A stretch of 16,436 nt of DNA from an uncultured Acetatifactor sp. (GTDB taxonomy: Bacteria > Bacillota > Clostridia > Lachnospirales > Lachnospiraceae), in NCBI GenBank assembly GCA_910580225.1, contig CAJTXE010000065.1, forward strand, positions 1 through 16,436, given 5' to 3'. The position numbers were made by a program, and so were the translations under genes. Below are positions 1-8,385 of the stretch, piece after piece; the first letter of the stretch is position 1, and each line of letters begins with the position of its first letter. The notes beneath the pieces were generated by a model. That model saw only the letters and a list, made by a program, of their open reading frames with translations. It was not told the origin of the DNA and did not search any database.

Positions 1-67
1 AGATTATCAGCGCTGTTAAACGGCATCCATGTGGATAAAACTGCGGAAACTCAAGGTTCGGTTTATC

Positions 68-96
68 TTGTAAACCTGCGTCGGATATGGTATACT
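68..96 (+). promoter_or_regulatory. Extended -10 promoter for the antiporter gene
   Basis: A -35-like TTGTAA (68-73) and a -10 TATACT (91-96) are separated by 17 nt. TGG directly before the -10 gives a TGn extended -10. Transcription would start near 103, leaving a leader of about 55 nt before the ATG at 157. A GGTTT-7-AAACC inverted repeat (60-76) overlaps the -35 and could be an operator, but it is short. The assignment rests on consensus match and position only. Confidence 0.6.
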
Positions 97-156
97 CGAC
101 AGTAAAGAAATTGGTTCACCGAATTGACAATCAGGGAATGGGCAGGGAGCATAAAA

Positions 157-1521
157 ATGGAGCAGAAGGCAAAAAGGGTAGAATTTCGTTTCGGAAAGGC
201 AGGTAAACTGATGCCGCTTGTTGCTGCCGGGGCGATGATTTTGTGGGCGGCGTGCAGCCAGTCCAATGTGAACGGATATGTGCTGGCTTTCTTTGCGGCA
301 CTGATGACAGGGGTTATTTTTGCAAAGGATGAAAAGGCATACGGAGAAGCATTGGTTTACGGTTTGAGCAAACCGATGTTCGGCGTGATTGTGATGGCGG
401 TGATTCTGGCGGCAGTTTCGGGTAAGCTGATTTCGGCCAGCGGGGCGGTGCAGACGATTGCGGCATATGTGGTGGCGGCAGGCTTTACCGGGAAGCTGTT
501 TGTGGCGGCGTCCTTTCTCATTACCTGTCTGTTGGCGTTTGCAACGGGCACATCGGTGGGGACGTATTTTGTGGTAATTCCGATTTTATTCCCGGTGGGT
601 GTGATGGCCGGAGCCGCACCGGAATTTATGATAGGCGCCATTGTGTCAGGAGCTGCCTTCGGTGATAATCTGGGGCCCATTTCGGATACCACTATCGCCT
701 CATCTGCAACGCAGCACGCGGACCTGGGAACCGTAGTAAAGACCAGAATGCGTTACAGCCTGCCTGCGGCAGCGGGAGCTTTGGTTTTGTTCCTGTTGTT
801 TTCCGGGACAGGCAATGGGGAGGCAGCAATTCAGACAGCAGGCGGTAAGGCAAATCCGTTTAGCCTGGTCATGCTGGTGGTGCCGGTGGTTATTATCATA
901 CTGTGCCTGATGAGAAAGCATTTGATTACAGCTTTGTCATGGGGGATTCTGGCGGGAATTGCTGCAGGGCTGCTGTTCGGGATTTACACGGTGGACAGCC
1001 TGATTTCCTTTCCGGGCGGGTTTTCCGTGTCAGGGGCGATTATAGAGGCCATTACGGGGACAGCGGGTACGGTTGCAATGCTGATTGCGGTGTTTGCTCT
1101 TCTTGGCGTTGTGGAATGCAGCGGTCTTTTTGAGGATGTGGGAGTGTTTCTGTCCCGCTTTGCAAAAAACCAACCCAGCACGGAGGCTGCCATTGTGCTG
1201 TCCGCCGGAATATTGAGCATGGTGACGGGAGTGATCTCAGTGGCAATTGTGGCGCTTGGGGATTTGATAAATGAGCTTGGGGAGAAGGCAGGAGTAAACC
1301 GGTATCGCCGTGCCAATCTGTTGGATTGTACAGGCTGTGTGTTTTGTTTTCTGGCGCCATGGACAGTGCACTGCGTGATTCCGGCCCAGCAGTCCGCCCA
1401 GTTTGGGGAGGGGTTTGCAGTAGCGCCCGGGGCAATTCCGTTTGTGAACTATTATTCCCTTTGCATGCTGGTGATGCTGCTGGCGGCAGTGATTGCCGGG
1501 TATGGCAGGGGGAAGCGTTAG
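157..1521 (+). CDS. NhaC-family Na+/H+ antiporter
   Basis: Predicted 454-residue inner-membrane secondary transporter that would exchange external H+ for cytoplasmic Na+. It is very hydrophobic, with about ten or more membrane segments spread over the whole length and only a short charged N-terminus. The segment GDNLGPISDTT (from about residue 169) matches the conserved acidic/SDTT core of the NhaC / Na+:H+ antiporter family (PF03553), and a second half with similar glycine-rich helices follows. The reading frame is open upstream to a TTG at 124. I chose ATG 157 because AGGGAG (144-149) lies 7 nt before it. The gene has its own promoter and a probable weak terminator, so it seems monocistronic. 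Related members of this superfamily carry other substrates (lactate/malate or amino-acid exchange), so the exact substrate is not fixed by sequence. Confidence 0.85.
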   Translation: MEQKAKRVEFRFGKAGKLMPLVAAGAMILWAACSQSNVNGYVLAFFAALMTGVIFAKDEKAYGEALVYGLSKPMFGVIVMAVILAAVSGKLISASGAVQTIAAYVVAAGFTGKLFVAASFLITCLLAFATGTSVGTYFVVIPILFPVGVMAGAAPEFMIGAIVSGAAFGDNLGPISDTTIASSATQHADLGTVVKTRMRYSLPAAAGALVLFLLFSGTGNGEAAIQTAGGKANPFSLVMLVVPVVIIILCLMRKHLITALSWGILAGIAAGLLFGIYTVDSLISFPGGFSVSGAIIEAITGTAGTVAMLIAVFALLGVVECSGLFEDVGVFLSRFAKNQPSTEAAIVLSAGILSMVTGVISVAIVALGDLINELGEKAGVNRYRRANLLDCTGCVFCFLAPWTVHCVIPAQQSAQFGEGFAVAPGAIPFVNYYSLCMLVMLLAAVIAGYGRGKR

Positions 1522-1557
1522 AGCGTGTCTGGGATCTTTTTTCATAAGGTATTTGAG

Positions 1558-1580
1558 AGGGGCGGTGGTTCTGCCCTTTT
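1558..1580 (+). terminator. Probable weak Rho-independent terminator after the antiporter gene
   Basis: An 8-bp stem (AGGGGCGG with CTGCCCTT, two G·T pairs) around the 5-nt loop TGGTT is followed by only four T. It lies 37 nt after the stop codon and before the predicted promoter of the next operon. The short T-run makes it weak, so some read-through is possible. Confidence 0.4.
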
Positions 1581-1632
1581 GCTGTATCAGCTGCATTGTT
1601 CCAAGGATAAAGGTACTATGGAAAATGATCTA

Positions 1633-1661
1633 TTGAAATCCGTTCTGTGAGATGATAAAAT
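1633..1661 (+). promoter_or_regulatory. Sigma-A-type promoter for the JetABC cluster
   Basis: TTGAAA (1633-1638) and TAAAAT (1656-1661) are separated by 17 nt, each one mismatch from consensus. Predicted transcription start is near 1668, about 35 nt before the jetA ATG. No other strong promoter was noticed between here and 10163, which supports transcription of the five downstream genes as one unit. Confidence 0.6.
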
Positions 1662-1702
1662 AGGAAAGTTCGGACAAGTACAGGCAGGAAAGGTACAGAA
1701 AT

Positions 1703-3091
1703 ATGGCAGATCAGTTTTCGGAGATACCGGAGTCTTTCTGGGGGCTATTCCGTTCCCGGAACCGACAGATTTATATAGATGCGCTTCTGCAGGTGAATGA
1801 GGAGTATCAATACAGCAATTATTATCTCAGCAGAGAAATCTGTGTTCAAACCTTGAGTGACTATTTTGCCAGACGGAAGGTGACTTTGGAACAGGAGGAC
1901 ACAGAGGATGATTCAGACCTGTCGGAGCCGCTTTCAGCCCGGATTCTGAACTGGCTTCTGCGGACAGGGTGGCTTCGGAAGGTGGAAGATTATGGAACCA
2001 TGACAGTGTACATTGTCATCCCGGATTATGCCGCGGTGTTTGTTGACGCATTTGCCATCCTGGCCGGAGAGGGCGAGGATGAAACCCAGGTGTACATACA
2101 GAATGTGTACGGAATACTCTATGCTTTCAGAAATGATCCCAGATCCAATATTTCTCTGCTTAAGTCCGCTCTTGTCAATACCAGGCGGCTGAATAAGACT
2201 CTGCAGGACATGCTTCACAATATGGATAAATTTTTTACAGCCCTTCTGGAACAGCAGGATTATGGGGATTTGCTGCAGGAACATCTGGACGGGTATGTGG
2301 AGGAGATTGTCCGGAAAAAGTATCACATCCTGAAGACATCAGATAATTTTTACCTATACAAGGCAGATATTAAGAAATGGCTGGGGGAGATGAGGCAGGA
2401 TTATCCCTGGCTTTTGCAGGTGTGTGAACGGAACAGAAAGCTTCGGGGACTGGAGATTCGGGCGGAGGAACTGGAAAATCAGCTGGATATGATTGAGCGG
2501 GGATTTGATGACATTGAGCACCGCATCATGAATATGGACAGGGAGCATACCAGGTATATCCGTGCCACGGTTACCAGGCTGAATTATCTGCTGAATAAAG
2601 AAGACAATATGAAAGGACTGGTGATACAGCTTCTGAATCATTTGTCGGGGGCACGGACAAAAGAGGACCAGGATCGGGAGACCGAGCGGGTCAGCGCCTT
2701 GATGAACCTGTCCCGAATGGAGATCATATCGGAGAAATCTCTTTATAAAAGGAGAAGGCCGAAACAGGATTTTGCGGAAAGCCTGGCCTTGGAAGAAGAG
2801 ACAGAAGAACTGTCCGGGGAGGAGATTTTAAGGCTGAACCGGATTCGGAACCGGTATAGCAGGAAGCAGATTGAAGCTTTTATCTTGGAGAAAATGAAGG
2901 ATGGACACCTGGAAGTGACGGAGGATACCATTGATTCGCCGGAGGATTTTGAAAAGCTTGTGCTTGCTTATGACAACTCTGTCAGAAAAGACAGCCCTTA
3001 CCGGGTCAGAGAGCAGGATACGGAAGCGATTGACAATGGGAGATACCGGTATCCTGCGTTGGTGTTTGAGCAGAAAAAACCAAAGCAGTGA
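1703..3091 (+). CDS. jetA: JetA-like (DUF5716/MksF-like) SMC kleisin subunit
   Basis: A 462-residue soluble protein resembling JetA of Wadjet systems, the MksF/MukF-like kleisin that bridges the SMC heads. The N-terminus (about 10-110, with FWGLFRSRN and WLLRTGWL segments) looks like paired winged-helix folds. The middle (about 145-320) is predicted helical, with a coiled-coil-like stretch at about 245-315. The C-terminal third is charged and would hold the SMC-binding winged helix. No catalytic motif is expected or seen. ATG 1703 is preceded by GGAAAGG with 9-nt spacing. It is the first gene of the cluster, and the JetB-like gene follows after 93 nt. The call is based on family resemblance plus its place before a JetB-like gene and an SMC gene. 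A chromosomal MksF-type condensin role is as likely as anti-plasmid defence. Confidence 0.8.
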   Translation: MADQFSEIPESFWGLFRSRNRQIYIDALLQVNEEYQYSNYYLSREICVQTLSDYFARRKVTLEQEDTEDDSDLSEPLSARILNWLLRTGWLRKVEDYGTMTVYIVIPDYAAVFVDAFAILAGEGEDETQVYIQNVYGILYAFRNDPRSNISLLKSALVNTRRLNKTLQDMLHNMDKFFTALLEQQDYGDLLQEHLDGYVEEIVRKKYHILKTSDNFYLYKADIKKWLGEMRQDYPWLLQVCERNRKLRGLEIRAEELENQLDMIERGFDDIEHRIMNMDREHTRYIRATVTRLNYLLNKEDNMKGLVIQLLNHLSGARTKEDQDRETERVSALMNLSRMEIISEKSLYKRRRPKQDFAESLALEEETEELSGEEILRLNRIRNRYSRKQIEAFILEKMKDGHLEVTEDTIDSPEDFEKLVLAYDNSVRKDSPYRVREQDTEAIDNGRYRYPALVFEQKKPKQ

Positions 3092-3184
3092 AGTGCCGGA
3101 CAACAGGAGACCCAATTGCCTGGAGGCAGAAAGAGGAGACAGGACAGGAAAAACTGTCAGATGCGACAAAGGAAGGATTAGCAG

Positions 3185-3802
3185 ATGATAAATTACTATG
3201 AGGAACTGCCGCCGGAAGAGCAGCGGAAGATAACGGAAGTGGTCGGTCAGCTTTACAGGCAGACATTTCTGCTGGAGAGGCGATACGACAGAAAAACAAA
3301 GCGGTATCAGCTGAATAGAGACTATTTCGAATGCAGTAAACATCTGGAATTTATCAAGGCATATTTTTCCATTATGGATATAGAGGTAATGGAAAACAGT
3401 CAGATGGGAGTAATCTACATTCGGGGAGAACAGGTGGTGGGGGAGAAACTGCCCAAACTGGCTACTTTGTATATTTTGATTTTAAAGCTGATTTATGACG
3501 AACAGATGTCGTCGGCGTCGACTTCCGTGAATGTCATAGCTTCTCTGGGGGAAATCCATGAGAAACTGGGGAGCTACCGTCTTTTATCCAGACAGCCTTC
3601 GGGTACGGAGATCCGAAGATGCCTTGCATTGCTGAAACGGTATCAGCTGATTGAGCCTGTGGACAGTCTGGAGGAAACAGACGGGCAGAGTCGTCTGGTG
3701 ATTTACCCTGCGGTGAATGTGGTGCTCATGGGAGATGATGTAAGGGTGCTGATAGAGACATATACAGAGGGAGATGAGGAAGATGACGAATCAGAGATTT
3801 GA
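3185..3802 (+). CDS. jetB: JetB-like (MksE-type, possibly DUF6063) winged-helix subunit
   Basis: A 205-residue acidic protein in the position and size range of JetB/MksE, the kite-like subunit that dimerises on the kleisin and contacts DNA. It shows alternating helices and short strands typical of tandem winged helices: a first unit at about 1-75 and a second at about 85-180, ending in the hairpin-like segment LVIYPAVNVVL. The C-terminus is a very acidic tail (EGDEEDDESEI). ATG 3185 has GGAAGGA 7 nt upstream. Its end overlaps the start of the SMC gene by about 20 nt, implying translational coupling and matched stoichiometry. The sequence is diverged, so the assignment relies largely on context. 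The Pfam name (DUF4194 or DUF6063) needs a profile search. Confidence 0.7.
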   Translation: MINYYEELPPEEQRKITEVVGQLYRQTFLLERRYDRKTKRYQLNRDYFECSKHLEFIKAYFSIMDIEVMENSQMGVIYIRGEQVVGEKLPKLATLYILILKLIYDEQMSSASTSVNVIASLGEIHEKLGSYRLLSRQPSGTEIRRCLALLKRYQLIEPVDSLEETDGQSRLVIYPAVNVVLMGDDVRVLIETYTEGDEEDDESEI

Positions 3803-6800
3803 GGCGCTGTCCAGAATCTGCCTGAACAACTGGCATTATATAAGACATAAAACATTATCCTTCCATGAAGGAATTAATTTTTTTACCGGCCATTCCGGAA
3901 GCGGCAAATCCACAGTGATTGACGCCATGCAGATCGTGCTTTACGCCAATACGGACGGCAGGGGTTTTTTCAACAAGGCTGCTGCTGATGATTCCGACAG
4001 GAGCCTGATTGAATATTTGAGAGGTATGGTTAATATCGGAGAGGACAACAGCTTTTCCTATTTGAGGAACGCCAATTTTTCTTCCACGATTGTATTGGAG
4101 CTTCGAAGGACTGATACCGGAGAGTGTCAATGTGTAGGGGTGGTGTTTGATGTGGAGACTGCTTCCAATGAAATTTCCAGGATGTTTTTCTGGCATAGGG
4201 GTCCTATACCGGACCATGCTTATCGAATGGAGAGCAGCGAGGCAGAAAAACCGGAAATAAAGGAATTCCCGGCGGAAGCAACAGAATCGGGCAGGATGAA
4301 ATCAGCAACTCATGAGGAGGAGAGAAAGAAAAAATCACCCGTTGATCGTGCTATGTCCATAGAGGAAGTAAAGATGTGGCTTCTGGAGAATTTTCAGAAG
4401 GAGGAATATTACTTTGGCTCCCACAATGAGCGTTTCCGCAGACAACTCTACGATGTGTATCTGGGTGGTCTGGATTCCGAGAAATTTCCCCTGTTGTTTA
4501 AGCGGGCGATTCCTTTCCGCATGAATATCAGGCTGGAAGAATTTGTCAAGGAATATATCTGTATGGAGCAGGACATCCATATTGAGGATATGCAGCAAAG
4601 CGTTATGGAGTACGGACGCATGCGGCAGAAAATTGAGGATACCTGCCGGGAGATTGAGAAGCTGAAAGACATCTGCAGTCAATACGCCCAAGTGGAAGCT
4701 ATGGGGCGGGAAATGGAGGCCTGCAGGTATTACAGCATCAGACTGGATATTCTCCAGGACCGGCTGAAAGCGGAAGCGTGTCAGACCAGGATTCAGCTTC
4801 TGGAGGAGGATGAGAAAAAGACTGTCCGGGCCATAGAGGAGGAGCAGGAACAGATTGATCGGATGACCGGACAGGGAGATGAGCTTCTAAAGCGCATTTC
4901 CATGACAGGGTATGAACAGATAGGCGAGCAGCTTCTATCTCTGAATGACCTGGTGACTCGTCTTGAAAGTGGTAAAACCCGGTGGGAGCAGGCGGCGGCG
5001 CTCTTGAAGGGCTGGGAGGATGTGGACAGCGTCTCTAATCGGATTTTGTGGGATATAGAAGCATTTGAACAGGGAGAGATTACGGAGGAACAACTGCTGC
5101 GGCTGAAAGATGATCTGGAGGAGGTTCGGAAGGACGCGGCAAGACAGCAGCAGGAAAGCCAGAGTGAGCTGCGGGAATTGGGCAGGAAAAGCAAAAAGGC
5201 TCAGGAGGAGCTGACGCAGCTGAAGGCTGGAAACAAGGCATATCCAAAGGAACTGGAGCAGGCCAGGGACTTTATACAGAAACGTCTGTACCAGGAGACA
5301 GGAAAAAATATCCGGGCAGAGATCCTGGCCGATCTTTTGGATATTCGGGATGAGACATGGCGAAATGCTGTGGAAGGGTATCTCGGTTACAACAAGCTCT
5401 CTGTGATCGTGGAGCCAAAGTATGCCAGGCTGGCCATGCAGATTTATGAGGAAATGGACAGGCAGAAATATTACCGGGTTGCAGTGGTTGACATGGAGCG
5501 GGTATTGGCAGACCGACACCCGGTGACAGCAGGTTCTCTGGCGGAGGAGGTGAGGGCCGGAAAGGACTATGTCCAGGCCTATGTAAACTTTCTCCTGGGG
5601 AAGGTGATGAAGTGTGAGGATGTGGATGAACTTCGCAGTCACAGAATCGGCATTACGAGAAACTGTGTGTCCTACCACAATTACCGGATTCAGCATATCA
5701 ATCCTTCTCTGTACACCACTGCTGCCTACATAGGAAAGAGCAGTGTAAACCAGAGAATGCAGCTTATAAAGAAGAGCCTGAAGGACATGGAAGAGGCAAG
5801 AAAGCCCCGGCAGGATACTGTGGAGGAAATGAACCGGATTCTGGAACTGGAGCATTTGAGCCAGGATGTGAAGGTGTATCTGGAATGGAAGGAGGATATG
5901 GAGGCTCTGGGAGGAAGGCTGGCAGAGCAGGCGAAACTGGAGGCAAAGCTGCAGGATCTTTCCTCTCAAAACGTGGACCAGTGGAAAAGAGAACGGGAAT
6001 CCCTGCTTGTACTGTGTGATCAGAGGAAGGAGGTTTTGAATCAGCTTCGCAGGAGGGCCTATGATTTAGAAAAAAATCGGAATCAGGAGATGGAGAACCT
6101 GGTCAGCCTTAACGAGACACTGACAGAAAAGGAAAGGAACCTTACAGTTAATCCGGAACTTGAGGAGAAATTGACAGAGATTTTATCTTCCCGGCAAAAT
6201 CCCAGGTATGATTCCCTGCGCAGTGACTATCTGGACCGGTTTGCCAGGGCAGGAGAGAAGCGTCAGCAGGAGATGAACCGACTGGTGGAACTGCGGTCCG
6301 TATATCTGCGTACTTACCAGAATCGGAATTTCTCTCCAACGGGGGAAAGCAATGAGGATTATCAGGAACTGCTGGAACATTTGGATCATGAGCGATTGGA
6401 AGAGTTTCGGGTCCGGGCAGCAGAACAGGCCAGAACGGCTGTGGAGCATTTCAAGGATGACTTTATGTATAAAATCCGCAGTGCCATCAAGGAAGCTTTG
6501 CAGAGAAAAGAGGAGCTGAATCGGATTATCAGCCGCCTGGATTTTGGAAAAGATAAGTATCAGTTTTATATCGGCAAAAACAAAGGGCCGGAAGGCCGAT
6601 ATTATGATATGTTTATGGACGAGTCTCTGGAGGTCAATCCGTCGGATCTGGATATCGGACTGGATAATCAGCTGAATCTGTTTACCATGGAGCATGAGCA
6701 TCACTACGGTGCTATGATAAATGACCTGATCAGTGTTTTTATTCCACCGGAAAATGCCACAGCGGAGGAGCTGGAGGAGGCCAGGCGCAATATGGAGCGT

Positions 6801-7256
6801 TATGCGGATTATCGAACCTATCTTTCCTTTGACATGCAGCAGCTGGTTCAGAACGAGGATGAAGTGATTAAAATCCGCTTGAGCAAGATGATTAAGAAAA
6901 ATTCCGGCGGAGAGGGACAGAATCCTCTTTATGTGGCTCTGCTTGCCAGTTTTGCTCAGGCCTACAAAATTGATCTGACGCCGGGGCTGATCAGGAATCC
7001 CACGATCCGCCTGGTAGTTCTGGACGAGGCTTTTTCCAAGATGGACGCGGAAAAAGTGGCCAGCTGTATTCAGTTGATCCGGGGCTTGGGATTTCAGGCA
7101 TTGATCAGTGCCACCAATGACAAAATTCAGAATTATCTGGAGACGGTGGACAAGATTTTTGTATTTGCGAATCCGAACAAGAAGTCTATCTCCGTTCAGG
7201 AGTTTGAGAAAAAGTCCTTTCAGTGTCTGCGGGAGAGTCTGGAGGATGAAGAGTAA
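3783..7256 (+). CDS. jetC: JetC-like (MksB-type) SMC ATPase
   Basis: A 1157-residue SMC-family ATPase, the motor of Wadjet/MksBEF complexes that extrude DNA loops. Walker A GHSGSGKST lies at residues 36-44, the ABC signature SGGEGQ at about 1041-1046, and Walker B LVVLDEAF at about 1077-1084. Two long charged coiled-coil arms (about 280-490 and 650-905) flank a hinge-like globular segment (about 505-650). A lysine/glutamate-rich insertion (about 147-187) sits in the N-terminal head lobe. I chose ATG 3783, with GGGAG 9 nt upstream. ATG 3774 is possible but has its Shine-Dalgarno too close. The gene overlaps the JetB-like gene and is followed after 70 nt by a MoxR ATPase rather than by a JetD nuclease. 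The ATPase assignment is secure. The Wadjet versus condensin distinction is not. Confidence 0.9.
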   Translation: MTNQRFEALSRICLNNWHYIRHKTLSFHEGINFFTGHSGSGKSTVIDAMQIVLYANTDGRGFFNKAAADDSDRSLIEYLRGMVNIGEDNSFSYLRNANFSSTIVLELRRTDTGECQCVGVVFDVETASNEISRMFFWHRGPIPDHAYRMESSEAEKPEIKEFPAEATESGRMKSATHEEERKKKSPVDRAMSIEEVKMWLLENFQKEEYYFGSHNERFRRQLYDVYLGGLDSEKFPLLFKRAIPFRMNIRLEEFVKEYICMEQDIHIEDMQQSVMEYGRMRQKIEDTCREIEKLKDICSQYAQVEAMGREMEACRYYSIRLDILQDRLKAEACQTRIQLLEEDEKKTVRAIEEEQEQIDRMTGQGDELLKRISMTGYEQIGEQLLSLNDLVTRLESGKTRWEQAAALLKGWEDVDSVSNRILWDIEAFEQGEITEEQLLRLKDDLEEVRKDAARQQQESQSELRELGRKSKKAQEELTQLKAGNKAYPKELEQARDFIQKRLYQETGKNIRAEILADLLDIRDETWRNAVEGYLGYNKLSVIVEPKYARLAMQIYEEMDRQKYYRVAVVDMERVLADRHPVTAGSLAEEVRAGKDYVQAYVNFLLGKVMKCEDVDELRSHRIGITRNCVSYHNYRIQHINPSLYTTAAYIGKSSVNQRMQLIKKSLKDMEEARKPRQDTVEEMNRILELEHLSQDVKVYLEWKEDMEALGGRLAEQAKLEAKLQDLSSQNVDQWKRERESLLVLCDQRKEVLNQLRRRAYDLEKNRNQEMENLVSLNETLTEKERNLTVNPELEEKLTEILSSRQNPRYDSLRSDYLDRFARAGEKRQQEMNRLVELRSVYLRTYQNRNFSPTGESNEDYQELLEHLDHERLEEFRVRAAEQARTAVEHFKDDFMYKIRSAIKEALQRKEELNRIISRLDFGKDKYQFYIGKNKGPEGRYYDMFMDESLEVNPSDLDIGLDNQLNLFTMEHEHHYGAMINDLISVFIPPENATAEELEEARRNMERYADYRTYLSFDMQQLVQNEDEVIKIRLSKMIKKNSGGEGQNPLYVALLASFAQAYKIDLTPGLIRNPTIRLVVLDEAFSKMDAEKVASCIQLIRGLGFQALISATNDKIQNYLETVDKIFVFANPNKKSISVQEFEKKSFQCLRESLEDEE

Positions 7257-7271
7257 GCGAAGCGTGATGTG

Positions 7272-7291
7272 TTTAAAAAGCCGTTTTTAAA
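7272..7291 (+). other. AT-only hairpin in the jetC-moxR gap
   Basis: TTTAAAAA and TTTTTAAA are perfect complements around the loop GCCG. The stem contains only A-T pairs and lacks a GC core, so it is unlikely to terminate transcription. It might slightly affect coupling between the SMC module and the MoxR/vWA module. No promoter of good quality was found in this 70-nt gap. Confidence 0.3.
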
Positions 7292-7326
7292 ATAAAAGAG
7301 AGGATGAAAAGGAGCAAACACATTTT

Positions 7327-8385
7327 ATGAATCTCACAGTAGCCGTAAATCATAAACAGCTTTTGGATGTTTTGCTGAATGTAGGACTTATCCGTCCTGT
7401 CTTCATCTGGGGAGCACCGGGCATCGGCAAGTCCGCCATTGTCCAGGACTTTGCGGACAGCCTGGGACTGGCATGTGTTTCTCTCCTGGGCAGTCAGCTG
7501 GCGCCGGAGGACATTATCGGTGTACCACAGATAAAAGACGGATACAGCGTGTTCTGTCCGCCCAGAACCATTGCCAGAAAGGAACCCTATGTTCTCTTTC
7601 TGGATGAGCTGAATGCCTGTACATCCGAGGTGCAAAAGGCCTTTTATTCTCTCATCCACGAGAGGCGCATCGGGGAGTACTGCCTGCCGGAAGGTTCCAT
7701 TGTGGTGGGGGCGGGCAACAGGGCTCAGGACAATGCCATTACCCGGCCCATGTCTTCCGCTCTGGTGAACCGGATGTTCCATGTGGAGCTTACTGCCAGT
7801 CCCAGACTGTGGCTGGAGTGGGCGGCCGGAAACGGCATTCACCCATATGTTTACGATTATATTTCCAATCGTCCGGATCATCTGTGGGCCAAGCCGCCCA
7901 AGAGCGAGGAGCCTTTTTCCACACCTCGTTCCTGGCATATGCTCAGTGATGCTATCCACAGTTATGGATCAGATATGGGGGAGGAGGCTTTGCGGATTTT
8001 GGCCACGGGATGCTTAAGTCCCAGGCATGCGACTCAGTTTCTGGCTTACATCCGCCAGGTGCGCAGCCAGTACGTCCTGGACAAGATCCTATCCGGAGAA
8101 CAGCCCTGGCCGGAGAAGCCGGAAGAGCGGGATGTACTCTATTTCCTGGCGCAATCCCTTCGTGCCCGTCTGGTGAAAGAACTGCCCGGGGAGCGGGCGA
8201 AACTTAGCACCGACAGCAGGACTCTGGTTCTTCAGGCCAAGGACCGCATCACTGAGCTGGCCAATTTGAGCCTGGAGATCGCCCGAATGGCCGTGACTCC
8301 GGAGGACGGAAAGGAGCTGCCGGATTGGTTTGTGGTGGAATTGTTCCGGGATCTGCCGCGTCTGGCCGACAAACGAAACGGATGA
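7327..8385 (+). CDS. MoxR-family AAA+ ATPase
   Basis: A 352-residue cytoplasmic AAA+ ATPase of the MoxR/dynein-like-midasin branch. Visible motifs are Walker A GAPGIGKS (29-36), Walker B YVLFLDE (88-94), a sensor-1 Asn in GAGNRAQD (N131) and a probable arginine finger in SALVNRM (R149). A helical lid follows to the C-terminus. MoxR ATPases normally form hexamers that work with a vWA-domain partner to remodel or activate client proteins. Here that partner is encoded directly downstream, its ATG overlapping this gene's TGA. AAAGGAG (7308-7314) precedes ATG 7327 with a rather long 12-nt spacing. It follows the SMC gene by 70 nt with no convincing terminator or promoter between them. The fold assignment is secure. 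The client is unknown; the SMC complex is an inference from context. Confidence 0.9.
   Translation: MNLTVAVNHKQLLDVLLNVGLIRPVFIWGAPGIGKSAIVQDFADSLGLACVSLLGSQLAPEDIIGVPQIKDGYSVFCPPRTIARKEPYVLFLDELNACTSEVQKAFYSLIHERRIGEYCLPEGSIVVGAGNRAQDNAITRPMSSALVNRMFHVELTASPRLWLEWAAGNGIHPYVYDYISNRPDHLWAKPPKSEEPFSTPRSWHMLSDAIHSYGSDMGEEALRILATGCLSPRHATQFLAYIRQVRSQYVLDKILSGEQPWPEKPEERDVLYFLAQSLRARLVKELPGERAKLSTDSRTLVLQAKDRITELANLSLEIARMAVTPEDGKELPDWFVVELFRDLPRLADKRNG

Noticed and set aside
1..105. Open frame from the left edge ending at TAA 103-105, as a possible gene end.
   Set aside because: It spans the strong promoter of the antiporter gene, is only 34 codons long in the window and shows no recognisable protein content.
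124..156. Earlier TTG start for the antiporter.
   Set aside because: No Shine-Dalgarno precedes it, while ATG 157 has AGGGAG at ideal spacing.
4935..5969. Long minus-strand frame of 344 codons opposite the SMC gene.
   Set aside because: It is the antisense shadow of a coiled-coil coding region. It is rich in Leu/His/Gln/Pro, has no ribosome binding site and the sense frame has clear SMC motifs.
8325..8381. Upstream in-frame start for the metallopeptidase-vWA protein.
   Set aside because: It lies inside the MoxR gene and adds residues with no domain content; ATG 8382 makes the usual ATGA coupling.
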